Source of the DNA: Albula goreensis
Lineage: Eukaryota > Chordata > Actinopteri > Albuliformes > Albulidae
Length of the DNA: 64,000 bases
Assembly (NCBI GenBank): GCA_022829145.1
Contig: CM040746.1
Coordinates: 14,544,790-14,608,789 of the forward strand
Reading direction: 5' to 3'
Positions 24,010-36,572 of this stretch are shown in pieces (position 1 is the stretch's first letter; every line of letters begins with the position of its first letter). A program made the position numbers and the translations under genes. The notes below the pieces were generated by a model, which saw nothing but the letters and a program-made list of their open reading frames with translations, had not been told where the DNA came from and made no database searches.

Positions 24010-25880
24010 TCACTGAGATGTTCCTGTGGTGTGCAGTTATCAAAAATACAGAGGAGATGGATGCTGTGTAATTGATAGGACCAATGAAAACATTATGATG
24101 TGATGTGGTTATAAAAATACTCAATTAACTGTCATTGTCTCAAATAACATGTTTTCCCCTGCTAAGACAAAGCAAAAATGGTTAAATCTACATAACCAAA
24201 GTCAATACCAACACGATATGTTACATCATTCTCTCTTTGTTAGTCTTCCTGGACTTTGTTAGTCTTGATGGAATGCAGGTAAAACTGGAATGTATGCATA
24301 GATATTGATATAGATGGAAAGCAGGCATTTAAAGCAGAACCAGCAGTAGACTGAAGCGATCAACATTTTATGGCCCCCACCCTCTCTCCTGCAAAAAAGA
24401 TGTGGACTGCCGGAACAAAGCAATGACTCCCATTTAGCATTTTCCTCACCCAAACTGAACTTATAAATTGTACACTCCTCACGCAGCGACTCAGAGCATG
24501 ACTTCCTCCAAGTCATGTGTAATTAAACTCGCCTCTATTTGAACTGCAGATACATCACCGATCACATACTGGCGATGTCATCAGAGGAACACAGAGTCAG
24601 TACATGCTTGGTTCATCTGCCTGCAGACACTAGAGAGTGAAGAGACTAATGAACCTTAACCAGTATATCCCCTGATCTTTACCTGGTGAGACTGAGCCAA
24701 TTGCTGCCTTGCCAGTATGGTTGTCCAGCCATAGCCTGTGATGGCATGGCTGGGACTTTAAAACCCGGTCACAGAACCCACAGCTGCACCATGAACAGAT
24801 GCCTTCACTGTGTGAGCCAGCTCAAGACACCCATGACCCCTCCAAGGCACATGGCAATTAGCCTTCACCTTAACACTCTGCAAATTGTCTTCAGAGGGAT
24901 GCAGAGTCAACATATGTTCAGTTCAGAAACCTTAAAGTGGAGGAATTCTTAGACAGCCAAGTTTAACCATTGTCTTAGGAATCCCAAAAGCTTGCCTGCA
25001 GGCTATCAGTAGAAGCTGGCTACCTTGAATGTTTATGTATGCCTCAAGGTCAACTACCTATAACTGGCTAGCTAGCTATCTGACCATACTTATATAAAAT
25101 AGATATAGATATAGCTGTGCATTTCAGCCTGTAACTAAAACATATACAGACAAGATGTAGCTAGCCCACTAAACAGTTAAATGATGCAGTTAGTTAGATA
25201 TCACAGCATAATCAATTTTCAACAAGGGCCACTCTATAACAATAATACAGTACTACCCTACCGCACTGTAATGTTAGCAGACTTCTCACAGAAGTCTCTT
25301 GCATTTAAGCCTTGGCTCCATAATACTGACATATGATGTAAAATAGGGCCCACAGAAAATAAAAGGTATTTATTATTCTAGTATGTCATCATTACTGGGT
25401 CCATCTAGCCTTCATTCTGTTACTTATGGCAATCATCATGTTAATTGCTGAAATATCAATTAACTAGATGCATGAAAATAATGACAGCACATTAAAACTT
25501 ATGAATCAGACTCATCAGACAATGTACCAAAAACAAGGGCATTTATAAATGTATAGAATACTATATTTTGTGTTTAGCCTTTGGCAACACAAAGTGATGA
25601 AGGTATAATTATTGCTTTAGAGTCTATATTCAAACTACAGACATACTTTACATATTTCATATATTCAGTCATAAACAGATTTCACTTGTACAAAACAATT
25701 AAGTGAACAAAGTTTGAGGGAAAAAACTCATCTTAAATGTCTGGTCTTTCAATTGACGGCTGCAAGATATGCAGCGATTGCTTACATAGCCATCCATGAA
25801 AAAGAATCTTTAAAAAAAAATGTTATTTTGGTACAATGCCTCACCACAAAGTGTTGCAGCTATTCTTTTCAAGCTTCTTG
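24010..25880. other. Noncoding sequence, nothing recognised
   Basis: Open frames up to 88 codons without domains. The GGCTAGCTAGCTATC phrase near 25069 is a small palindromic run. Nothing else was identified. Confidence 0.5.
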
Positions 25881-25899
25881 ATTCCGACACCCAACCCCC

Positions 25900-26235
25900 C
25901 CTCCCCACCCAAGTTCTTTTATTATTTTGTCTTTTCTTCAAGAGAGTGGGAGAACTGGCGTTTATTAAAGGAAACTGTTCAAAAGGCATTTTAAGGGAGT
26001 TAAGCGACAGCCAGGCAGGCAGGCAGGAGCCCGAACTTGACAAGGCACCAGCGCTTATTTGACACTTTAGCTGAAAAGTTGAATTCATGAGGCTCCATTA
26101 TCTCCTAATTACAATAGATGTGCCGGGGCTTTTACCCGGTGAGAGCTGGAGTACACCTGCTGGCTCACAGCACCATACCCCCTCCCCCACCCAGCTCCAG
26201 CCAACACACAGAGCAGACCGACTGAATGCTGATTA
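25900..26235. promoter_or_regulatory. Candidate conserved noncoding element
   Basis: It contains TCCTAATTACAATAGATG near 26103, a GGCAGGCAGGCAGG run near 26013, and CGGGGCTTTTACCCGG, a hairpin near 26123. CpGs are more frequent than in the flanks. C-rich runs lie near 25892 and 26178. No coding frame is convincing. Confidence 0.25.
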
Positions 26236-26690
26236 TTAGTTTACTCTCAGCACCTGATTTCCTCCTACTGTGACAATTCAGTCTATTTTGACACTCACAT
26301 GTTTGTTTGTCCATGTGTTTGTGTTTTCAGAGGTTTTGAAAATGAAAGGTAATAAATGGGAGGCAACTGGAGAAAAATCATCAAAAAGGACATTAAAAGA
26401 AATTTGCAGATTATATTCCAAAATGGACTGCAATGACAAATTATCGATCCACACTTACTGACCTGCTGCTTTAATTTCATTATTGCAATGATACTATCAG
26501 ATGGTCCTTCTCAAATTTGACATGTTATATTCAACCCCACATTGTGACACAGCAGTGCCAACTCACTTTTTCAACTGCTGAATGCTATTCTATTCGAACT
26601 ATGGGCTAAATTTATCAAAGCCTTTAGCAGGTCAATATTTTGCACATGCAGTGTCAGTGACACAATTTGTGATTGAATCAATTTTGCTCT
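26236..26690. other. Noncoding, nothing recognised
   Basis: AT-rich sequence. A polypyrimidine-free region with two 61-63 codon frames of no known product. Confidence 0.45.
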
Positions 26691-26691
26691 T

Positions 26692-27349
26692 TTAGTCATT
26701 TCGAATCAGCAAAACAGTTTTGAACATACTAAATGCTTCAGTAAATAAGACCCCATGTCTTTTAGACTTTGGGGAACAATCTGCATGGCAGTCGCCAAAG
26801 GACAGACTCTGAACCGTGACAGGTTGGCTCGAAGTGTTGAAGCGGTGACAAGAAAAAGGTTGTCTTTCCAGAACTGGCCACAGGAAAGGAAGGGACTGAG
26901 ATACTATGCACGGGCTGGAACAGGGAAGGCCTTTCAAAGAGCTGTCTGTCTGGGGCGGCTCTGTTTTGAGGAGGGAGGCAGGGTGTGCGGTGGTCCAACA
27001 CGGCACATGTGACAAAAGGATTTCTGCAGCTGGGGTGGCTTGTTTTGCGGCATGGTGCCAATTTCCTCTCCGGTGACAAGAGGCACGCATTCCACCCGTC
27101 TTCCCATCACTGCAGTCCAATCGGCACATTTTCGGCAGATGACTTTTTTTGGGTCACAGAAGTATGGGCAGGCCAGAGGCGATCCCTTTGATCCCACAAC
27201 TCTTGGCACCATAAGCCATGCTCAGTTACGGAGCTCGGAGAACAGGGCTGAAGAAGACCTGGGAGTTGTCGCAAGTCCCCTTCAGGCTGATTGTGTTTAC
27301 TGATAATCTTAAAAATATGTGTTCCTCCTACTTCTGTTTTTATCATCAA
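26692..27349. other. GC-richer block open in several frames on both strands
   Basis: At least seven frames of 68-145 codons overlap here, the longest on the minus strand (26692-27129). Reduced stop density on both strands reflects composition more than one gene. None of the products has a domain I recognise, and no splice pair stands out. It could be a conserved element, a noncoding exon or an old retrocopy. No transposon ends seen. Confidence 0.3.
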
Positions 27350-27648
27350 CTAGATCCTGCAGTAAGATAACAAAGACTCTTCTTCCTTTAGGCATGCAAA
27401 AATGTTCAAACTGGGGCCCAACTACCTGTGGGCCAAATATGTCACTCCTTATCCATTTCAAACTAAAATCACACGCTCCAGTGAGGAAATGCTGTCAAAA
27501 AACAAACTATACATTGGGGCATTGCTGCAAATCCACATAGATCTACTTATCTGCCTTCTTCATTTATTTATTTTTAAATTGAACCATCATTGTTCACATT
27601 GTTTGCATTTCACATTGTCTTCCATTATGGCATATTCTGAAAAGGAAA

Positions 27649-27663
27649 TCTGCCATCTACTGG
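27649..27663 (-). promoter_or_regulatory. CTCF-like site
   Basis: On the minus strand the 15-mer CCAGTAGATGGCAGA matches the vertebrate CTCF core NCANNAG(G/A)NGGC(G/A)(C/G)(T/C) at 14 of 15 positions. A site this size will occur by chance at some rate, so occupancy is unproven. Confidence 0.4.
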
Positions 27664-28189
27664 TGTCTTTGTGTAAAGACTCAAGCCAAGGCTCATCTCC
27701 CATAAGTCACACTAGACCATAACTATGTGCATCATAGCCTTGCATTTACAGATGCCAAAAATCCATTTTAATCCCTTAAAGCCAATTCATCCCTCCAAAC
27801 AAAAGGCAGCTGGCTGGTGTATTGAGCCAGCCTCATGTAAATAAAACAACTCTCATTCTGAAGAGAGTGAAGGGGAGAGAAATTAAGTTATCCACTGAAA
27901 AAAGAACAATTACAGTATGAGGACAAGGACTAAACTGACACTTTCTTTTTATAGTGCAGCTTAACTTGCCTTCCATAGCTTGCATCAGCCTAACCTTAAA
28001 TGGTAAAAATTCTCCATACATCCCTGGAGGCACTAGTTACAGCTAAAAATATATCAGAGCCTCCCAAAGACTCCTCATTTGGCTTGATTTCAAAAGGTAT
28101 CTGTGAGACTTTTTTGCTGAAGTAAGGTCTAGCTGTAGCTTTGCTGCAGAATTGGAATGACACAAGAAGGGGATGTTAATTCAGTATCC

Positions 28190-28480
28190 AAAGTGCAGAG
28201 CCACACAGAGCCCACCATCTGCTTCGCTGTACGCTCTGTAATGCGGTTTCTGAGAATCTATCTTGACAATCCCCTCCATCATCGCACCTCTGTGACTGAG
28301 TCGTCAGGAAGCTCAGATCTCTCATCGCCTCTGCCCTGGTCCACAGTCTCCCCAGCCTCATTTGTTCTCTCAAGCCCTCCTTCATCCTCTCCTCCACACC
28401 CTCCCCCCTGCCCCCCCAACCAAAGTAGATTGTGGTTGCCACGGGAAGTTGAATCACAGGCTTCGTTGGGATAAAGCAGT
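28190..28480. promoter_or_regulatory. GC-richer pyrimidine-rich block, candidate conserved element
   Basis: Contains a long C/T-rich tract (about 28331-28424) followed by CCAAAGTAGATTGTGGTTGCCACGG, which includes a RUNX-like TGTGGTT core. Two opposite-strand frames of 105 codons overlap here and have no domain. Composition-based call only. Confidence 0.2.
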
Positions 28481-28489
28481 TTTTTGGAA

Positions 28490-30920
28490 ACACTTGGGTT
28501 GCTATGGCAGCAGTTCTTTCAGCCAGCTTGTGACAATTGGATCTGTTATGTGTTGGTTTTTGAGAGTCATTTCAATTAGCAATCTTGTAATTAAAATATA
28601 ATTCTTATGAGGGCAGATGAGAGGGGGTTGGCAGTCTTGGTCCTGAGGTACCAGACATGTTTCTGGTTTCTGGCTCAGAGTTCCATACAGTATTCATTTT
28701 TCTGGATTAATAATATGACCATGTGCCAGAGGTACTCAATATTTCACTATTCAGACTGATAGCCAATCATCTCAGCCTGAGTAACCAATCAAACTGCAAT
28801 AAAAAATCTCAGAAAAAATGATGCAGGATGGGAAAGATAATAATGAGGGGATTAGGGGCATGTCTCTATCAGACCCCTGGATGAGGGTGATGACTCGGTT
28901 TATTGTGTGGAAATGCCCAGAGTGAGATATGACCTAGTGAATTTTGGAAAAAAAAACTGCAGCTTGGTTATTTTTTCATAGAAAATTGCACTGTTTCAAT
29001 AATAATAAAAAGAAAAACAAACAAAAGCTAGAAGTAACAGACAACAAGTTACAGGTACCCTTTTGGGGAAGGACAATAATACAATAATTATTCCTGAATC
29101 AGTTTTGGAAATATATGCCCTCCTTTAATGTTTGGCACCATGAGTACTGGTCACATGCTAAAACTCCTCTTCACAATTAGCCATAAAATTACTTTTGATG
29201 TGATGTGATTTAATAATTGTTTTAAAAGATATTATGAATTAATTTCCCAAATCTGTTAAAAGGAATGAGAAATCTGATGTGTCAACTTTAATTGACATAA
29301 AATTACAATACGATTAAAATTAAAAAGAGGTTTATCAACAACTTCACGACTAAGACTAAGACAAGAATTGGATTCTGCAACTACAGACATAGGTTAATCT
29401 TAGCAAACACCCGAAAGACATTTACGAAAAACAAGTGACAATTAAAGAATAAAGAAATTAAGCAACGACCAACACTTGACTCTTCCAAGGTGTATCTACA
29501 ACTCCAGACTCCAACTTCCATAAAGTCTACACCTTGCTGTTTTCTGAAAAATGACAATAACAATGAGTGCTAAACAGACCAGCATTTCACCCTGTGTTTC
29601 CCTCCTTTCCTGCCCACATATACTAAATGTAGAAACAGAAAAGACCAAATGAAGGCTTAGTTCTGTACCCTCTTTACATTTAATTAACATGCATGGAAAA
29701 ACAAAACATTTTATTTTTGTTGTCATCCTCTTAAAGGACTCAAAGCATGACTATTTTTGGAAAAACAAGTTTGTATGCACATACACAGAAAATTTTGTCT
29801 GAGGGAGATGAAATCTGAATATATAGAAAATAACCCCATTAAGGATTTGAATGACTGTAACAAAAGTGGGACAATTAGTCCTGATTTTGATGTTAGAGGT
29901 GATGTTTGTAAACAAAACATTAAAAGCCAATAGCATCTCCATTTAAAGCCAATAGTATCACTACCATCTGACATGGTGGATTATAACACATCGCAAACTC
30001 TGACTGACTGTTAAAAAATAAAGAAGTAAATTGCACATCATAAAGGCTTAACAATCATTACCTACCTGGGAACGGAGGCATTCAATTCAAATTGCAAACT
30101 GAGTATAAATGGCTGCCATTCTTTTCTTTTGAAATAAGGGCAAGGAATTCCCAGGGTCTAGCACTGTGTTAGTTCTTTATGCAGGTAATACAAGCATGAG
30201 GGGAGGCAGGATCATCATCTGTGCCTCTCTTGTATGCTGTATTTAAAAGATATTTGTTTGACAACATGTTAATGATGACCCTGCCCGAATGGACCGTAAC
30301 TCAGAGCACTGCTGAGTTTCATGCCTGCAGGCAGTTTTTGAGAACTGTGGGAAACCATTTTGTACTAACATTAGCTCAACAGGTAAATACTGATTAAAAC
30401 TTTTGTGAACAGACTCAAGAAAACCCATTGAAATACACTGAGAAGCAATCCATGATACATGTGCCATAAGTTACTTGAATTAGTCCATGCTGAAAAAGAT
30501 GAGTGGAAATTCTTTTGACACCTATGTTAGGTAAGTGTAATGACTCATACCATAAACATAACTCCGCACACTCTAAAGTTAATTCATTTTTCTAAATTGC
30601 ATACATTTACATATAAAACTGCATATGTCATATTTTGCATGAAGTTCAAGCAGTGCAAATACCTTTACACACTTTCAGAGAGGTATGAAAAAAAAAATCA
30701 CAACTCAGTCAAGAGAAGTGTAATGAATGTAAAGACACAGAAACTATTCTGCCAAGAAAGGCTAATAATTACAGTCAGAGATCATTTACAGCTCATGGTA
30801 AATGACAGCCAATAATTTATTAGCTTCTCATTAAGATCATTTTAGTCCTGCACCCATTTTGTTAGGGATTGAACACCATCCTGGTAGGACTGTATCGAGT
30901 TCATTAAATACACTTCAGAA
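28490..30920. other. AT-rich noncoding sequence, nothing recognised
   Basis: Open frames up to 91 codons without domains. No transposon terminus or RNA gene was identified. Confidence 0.5.
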
Positions 30921-30927
30921 GTCTTTG

Positions 30928-30982
30928 AGGGAGTTAGAGAACGAAAGAAAGAAGGAGAGAGAAAGGAGAAAGAAAAAAAAGG
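30928..30982. repeat. Purine-rich GA tract
   Basis: Imperfect GAAA/GGAGA run, almost pure purine over about 55 bp. Confidence 0.85.
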
Positions 30983-30999
30983 TCCTCCTGGATGCTAGC

Positions 31000-31250
31000 C
31001 AAGCTTATTCAGCTTGGAATTCCTAGCAAAGCTCCTTTGGCACTGAAGAGATGGTGCTGCTTTGTTGATTTTCTTAGTAAAGTGTGGTGTTGCAGTGCAT
31101 TTTTCATACTAATTCTCTTTTAATTGCATCATTGAGCTTTAGGTTAGCAATCAAAAATGGCATGCTGACGCTGGAATGACTGCATTCACCATCACAGCGT
31201 TCAGCTGGAGTCGCAAGCGTGAAAAAGAGACCTGCCTGCATTACTGAATA
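31000..31250. promoter_or_regulatory. Candidate conserved noncoding element
   Basis: Contains AAGCTTATTCAGCTTGG near 31001, CTTTTAATTGCATCATTGAG near 31118 and AGCAATCAAAAATGGCATGC near 31146, then GCGTTCAGCTGGAGTCGCAAGCG. The mix of homeodomain-type AT cores with CpG-bearing flanks is typical of vertebrate enhancers. No coding frame. Confidence 0.3.
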
Positions 31251-31259
31251 GTGAATCTC

Positions 31260-34200
31260 AGTTTGCTTTTTGAGTTGCCATTATGTGATTTGTTGGTAAA
31301 TTCTGAAAAGGGGTATTTTTGGCGGTATTATGACGTACTTTTTTTCTGTAGCGCCCTTTACCATGCTGCGCTGACTGTTACATACTGTACTTTAATTGCC
31401 ATGCTCTCATGTTCTCACCTCCCTTCTCCTTCTCTCACACCCAATCTCTCCATCAAGCCACCGGAGCAAGAGGAGCACCTACAGGCCAGCCCCCTGCTGC
31501 CGCGATGTTCCGCTTAATAACATTCTCTCAGTAGCAGTGCTGCCCCACATTACTGCACTGCCCTGTATGTCTGTATGGATCTTTTCATTTGCATTACAAG
31601 CCTCCTTTTGTTTTTGTCCTACTGTTTGTTTTCTTTGATTCTGTTTTCCAGGAGTCACTCTCAAACACCTTTTCATAGGGCCACAGAATCAATTTCAAGT
31701 GTTTTACCAAGTTGGCTCTGGGTTTTCTGCTTTTTCAATGATCTCTAAAAAATTATATTCAGTGCTTTATAAAACAAAAAGAATTTGCAAAATGTATAAC
31801 TGAAGTACATTTTGATCACTTGATTGATTCACTGATTGAAAGAATGTGAATTAACATCTGTTGTACCAGAATTTTGTTTTTGTCAGTTTAAACCTCTAAT
31901 AACTAATCTGTACAGTATGGCACTGTGATTTCTGTCAGTTCATTCACAACTAGATGAAGGCACAGGAAAAAAAATTCTTCATGCATTTTAAATTGATGCA
32001 AAAAAGTCTGCACCACACCACTGAAACACTCTGCATGGAAATTGTAACTGATCCCTTTTGTGTTCTACATGACAAAGGAACTACTTTACATACTGTATGT
32101 TCAGGAAATGCTCTCTTGCTGCTCATTTTGGAAAAAACTTCCTAAAAGGCATGAAACTATTATCTCTAAAATGACTGAAGGGGATTCATCCTACTCAGCT
32201 CTCTTTTAATGGATCACAGTTTTATTAGCAACTCTGTGGCTTTGATTTACCACAGATCTTTTGTACTTGATTACAAAGCCCATAGTACTGTCCATAGGCC
32301 TGGAAAGACAAGGTGAGAAAGGCATGATGAAGCTAACAATGTCATAATCAGTTATCACTATCTTCAAGTTCAGAAACAATACTTTGTGACATTTTGTGAA
32401 ATTTGTGTACACACATGTTACACTAAGGCTTGTGAAAACAAAAGAATAGGAGAGTTTATGAAAGGAAGACTAGGCCCCATGATCTAGAACTGAATCCAGA
32501 CTGTGTTTGTGCTGACAGTAAAGCAGAGCATTAATCCTGACACCCAGGGAGGGAAGGATTCAGTTGGCAGGCATGTCCATGTGTCATTACTCACCACCGA
32601 TCCCTGCTGCTCAGTTGGGCACCAGCAGTCTGTCTGCACAAGTTGCTCATGAAGTCGGTTTCATACTTTTGTGTCTGTGCAAATCATGTGGAATGTATTA
32701 CATAATGAAGTGGTTGTGACCGGGTGGGCTGACTGAGTTTCAAAATCAGCATAGAAAAGAATAAAAGGGACAAAATAGACAGTAAAGAAATTTTCTTTAC
32801 TTATATTTCTCTCCAAGTGTAGCTGAAATGTTGAAATTCAGTAAGTAAGAGCACTTACCGTGAGGGCAGACTGGGCTCTGTAGATGCAGATTTCCATCAG
32901 CAGCAGAAGGAATTGACTTTGTTCTTTCAGAGGTAGCATGTGGGTTTAAGTTGTCCAGGGTCCCTCCGGTTGTGGCTACGCTAGCAGCTCAGAATAACAC
33001 TGCAGAAACCCACAGGCTGCCGGTTGTCAGCGGAAGATACGTCTCCTCTCTTGTTAGTGCTAGTGCTCTCCTGTGGACTCTGTAGCCTGCAGTGTTCGGG
33101 ATAATGCATTAGTGCACATTTCATTTCTGTAATATTACAGAAACTTTCAATAAAACAAGGAAAAGTAAAAAAAAAAAAAAAAAACTTGTAAGATGCAGTC
33201 TGTATCCTGGGGAGGTAAACTGTCAACTGCAAGGAACACAACCTCAAACTAAAAAAGAGTCTATTGCATAAAACTAGAAGTAGCAAAAAACACAGCAGGT
33301 CCATTTTTAAAGTTAAAACTGACAACAACCAATCAAGATGTTGTTAGATTCAAGATAGATTTTGTTAGAAAGTTTTCCTGGATCAATAATCTGCAGCTGT
33401 TAATACAGTCTTGAAACTGTATCGCTCCTTATTTTCATTCAAAAGTTACAGACCAAGGAATGTGAGTCCCCCTCCTCCAATCAACCCATGATCTCCATGA
33501 TGCAACATATGAGTGTTTTCATTCAAACCCCACTTAAGATTCATTGCACATACATTGAACACAATATCCAGCTCCACTGTTGACAAATGTCATGAAATGG
33601 ATATTCAAGAGCTGCATACAGAAGTGCAATTGCAAAGTGCTTAGTACTGTGAATGAATTCAAGATGACTGACTGTAGCTTCAGAACTCATGCAGAAAAAC
33701 TACCACAAGAATTTTTTGTATAATGCAGCATCCAGGATAAAGGAAATCCTCATTTCTGATATAACCACTCATTGCAACCAGCTGGGAATCAAATGTTTCA
33801 ATCATACAGAGATTTGTTTTTCCTAAAAAAGTGCTGCACAGTTTGCTGTGACACTGGAAAAACTGTAGGGATTGACAATTATCTCTTCTGATCACTGCAA
33901 CCAATGCTGGAAATTTACATGGCAGAAAATGGATACCATATCTCAAATCACATCTGGAACGTCCAATGTCATTGTCCAAGCAATCAATGTTGGATTCTAA
34001 TGATGGTTCCAAGTCTGCTGTTACCCTGCCAAAGTTTAAACTGTTCTGAGTAAATCATCAAGAGAGAAGACATTTCATTGGACAGTGGCTAGTTGCTGAA
34101 TTTCATTGTTTCACCAGAAATTCCATTAGTTAAGGCCACCAACCATCTTATCAAACTTGGGTTACTGTTTTTCAGGCACATCTTCAGACGGCACTCTGCA

Positions 34201-35326
34201 ACTTGAGGTGGTAGGCTATTTCTAAGCAGTTAACAGAAAGGAATGTTATCATCCATTACAAACAAATGAGATAACAAGCCTTCCGCCAGCTTTGGAAATG
34301 CATTATTCGGCTGTGTGATAGATTTATAAGCTAAAAGCTGATAAGAGTGAATTTGGAGAAAGTGATGAGTTTCCTGACATTAACAAGAATGTACAGTATA
34401 ATACAATACTACTTGATATCACTTTCAGTAATCTGGTACTATCAGTAATCTGAACCATCCAGAAGGGGTTTGGATTGCAGAGGTACAACTGTATTAACCA
34501 TCTGAAAGAAAACTTATTATTACAGTCTACTATTTGTTTATTTACAAACTATGAATTATTTTAGTATTTTTATTAAGGCAATATTATGTCAATCAGTTGA
34601 CAGGATATGCTGTCAGAAAGTAATTTAGCAAGAACCTTCACATAAAAGTAAAAGCTTCTTTCTGTTACTACTCTCCCTATGAATCTTTCAATGCAAATAT
34701 TAATAAGATTATACAAATAAAAAAACACAATTTTGTCTGATAATCTACTTTACAGACACATGCATAATTTTGCATTAAAACAGAAAAACGTCATATACTC
34801 TCACTATGCTTGAGTGAGAGATATGCAACCACACAACATCACATTCCTCTGTGTGTCACTATGTACATTATCAGAAGTAATAGCCTGAACGGTCCCATGG
34901 AAAAAAAGAATGCAGCACAATGAACTCACCACACTTTTTGTAACGCTTCTTTTTTGGAACCAATACTCTCTAAAAAGGCAAGACTACAGTGAATACTGCC
35001 AACACAGGTGATTAAAACTAGACCCTGCCCCCCACCACTCACCAAAGCATCTGACCAAAGTCTAAGTTGCCATATCCTCGGCATTACAATCCGTGCTTCA
35101 GCAAGTAGTTTCCAGACTGAGCATGAGGATCTGGAGATCTCTCGAGATGTGACCACCTGAGCTCTGAGACTGGAATCATGCCAAAGAAGACAAGGGTTCT
35201 CTTAATCATTTAATCAAAGGCTATCATTCCTAATAATGTTTAATGTGAAAGACTACCTACGGTATCAACTTTAACAGTACTTTATTGCATATACAAGGTA
35301 AAACTGTTTCTTCAGTTCTGCGTGTT
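31260..35326. other. Noncoding sequence with a few weak signals
   Basis: An A18 run lies at 33167-33184. A minus-strand donor-like GTAAGTGC lies at 32851-32858. A 110-codon minus-strand frame (33680-34012) and a 115-codon one (32981-33328) have no recognised domain. The possible transposon end at 34428-34491 is listed separately. Nothing else is recognisable. Confidence 0.45.
34428..34491 (-). mobile_element. Possible pogo/Tigger-like terminus
   Basis: Read on the minus strand from 34491, the sequence starts CAGTTGTACCTCTGCAATCC directly after a TA dinucleotide. This is the start and flank expected of Tc1/mariner-pogo MITEs (CAGT-G/T-GTACCTC type). AGTAATCTG repeats occur at 34426 and 34445. 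The partner terminus was not found, so confidence is low. Confidence 0.3.
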
Positions 35327-35340
35327 AAGAGGTGACAAAG
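35327..35340. repeat. Left target-site duplication of the SINE
   Basis: AAGAGGTGACAAAG, identical to 35681-35694. Confidence 0.95.
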
Positions 35341-35680
35341 CGGGGGCCTCCGAGTGGCTCGTGGGATAAATTGCTGCCTACGACAGTCCTGAGGCAAGGG
35401 GTTTGATTCCCAGCCTCACCATTCCCAATCATCGGGGGCTCAATATGGGGTAGGTCAGGCCAAAATCCCCAGTTGGTCCATCGCAATAGCACCCTCCTCA
35501 GCCGTGTTGGCTGCAACGTGAAAAAGAAGTGAGATTTTCGACACGTGATTTGGAGGAAGCTGTCAATGCTGTCAATGTTCTCTCTCTCCATAGGAGCTGG
35601 GATCAGGGGTGATCAACCAGTTCAGTTGAACATTCAGGTTGGGCAAAAAGGGGAAAAATCAGGGATTCAAATGAAAAAAA
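35341..35680 (+). mobile_element. tRNA-derived SINE with intact promoter boxes and target-site duplication
   Basis: A complete SINE of about 340 bp. Its head begins GGGGGCCTCCGAGTGGC. The A box TGGCTCGTGGG (35355-35365) matches TRGYNNANNGG at 10 of 11 positions. The B box GGTTTGATTCC (35400-35410) matches GGTTCRANTCC at 10 of 11. The 45-bp spacing is that of a real tRNA. A unique central body follows, and the 3' end is a short A-tail. The element is flanked by a perfect 14-bp direct repeat, AAGAGGTGACAAAG, at 35327-35340 and 35681-35694, the mark of target-primed reverse transcription. The GGGCCTCCGAGTGGC start is shared with fish SINEs as I recall them; the family name is unknown. The intact duplication suggests a fairly young insertion. 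Confidence 0.92.
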
Positions 35681-35694
35681 AAGAGGTGACAAAG
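35681..35694. repeat. Right target-site duplication of the SINE
   Basis: AAGAGGTGACAAAG, directly after the A-tail. Confidence 0.95.
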
Positions 35695-36385
35695 TTTCTC
35701 CCTGTATTCAGGGTTCTAACAGAAAGGTTTGGTGTATGATCCAAGGTTTTTTCACAGGGTACATGCTGTGTATCTGTAGTTTTGTATATTATTTTGTAGC
35801 AATTTGATCAGTCACTCTTGAGGCATCCTGTGCCTCCTCCAGAAATATGTACAGGTCAATGAAGAGGTCGCACAGAGTGTGTCGGTCGGCCTTATTCACA
35901 AGGTTTAGGCATAAGGTCTCCTCCTTCTTTACTGTTTATGCACCTTCACTCCCCCATGTTTGCCAATGTTTGTTCTCATCGCTGTCAGTGTTTATCAAAA
36001 GAAATACAAAAATGTTTCACAAAAAAATTACTCTCTCCAAATATGAACCTTTCAGGTGATGGTTCACACAAAACAGACATTATGCATTGTCCCCATTGGA
36101 CAATGCTGCTCAGGGAGATGGCATTGAGGTGAACCTGTGGGGAGTTGTGGAATGTGAGGTATTATCTCCTCAAAATTGAGAGAAAAAAGAATATAAAAGC
36201 AATAACACTGAGGTGTGAAAAGTAATACATCTGTGCCACCTACAATATGACAAGATAACACAACAAAATAAAGATTCTGTTGTTGAAGTCAGCAGCCTCC
36301 ATGGCTTTACGACATTTTTCAGACACTGAGAGTGAAAATTATTTGAGAAGTCATTATGCTATTGGATAAAGGCAGTATAATAATA
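35695..36385. other. Noncoding, nothing recognised
   Basis: Short frames of 64-70 codons without domains. No repeat family identified. Confidence 0.5.
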
Positions 36386-36393
36386 TTCAACAG

Positions 36394-36572
36394 CAGGGGC
36401 GTCACCAGACCCTATTTACTGGGGCACGTGCCCCAATAATAATTTGTTGTGCCCCAGTAAATGATCATGAAATAAGCAGTTTTTAAAAATGTATCATAAA
36501 TTACAAGAGTGAGGATGTGGGCACTAGGGCCCTGTGCCCCAGTAGTGGGGCACAAGTCTAGAAACGTCCCTG
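36394..36572. mobile_element. hAT-type MITE, 179 bp, with nested palindromes
   Basis: The termini CAGGGGCGTCACCAGAC (36394-36410) and GTCTAGAAACGTCCCTG (36556-36572) are inverted repeats matching at 13 of 17 positions. The flanking 8-mers TTCAACAG and TTTAACTG agree at 6 of 8, fitting an old 8-bp hAT target duplication. Inside, TTTACTGGGGCAC (36415-36427) is perfectly inverted at 36449-36461. GGGGCACGTGCCCC (36421-36434) is a 14-bp palindrome, and GTGCCCC recurs as an inverted pair near 36533-36553, so the whole element can fold strongly. Confidence 0.78.

Noticed and set aside
32851..33000. Minus-strand donor-like CACG|GTAAGTGC with a possible TTTCTGCAG acceptor about 140 bp upstream
   Set aside because: All three frames between them contain early stops and the acceptor tract is weak. 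A noncoding exon cannot be excluded, but is not supported.
32981..33328. 115-codon minus-strand frame with signal-peptide-like start
   Set aside because: It runs through an A18/T18 homopolymer that encodes a phenylalanine run; no domain.
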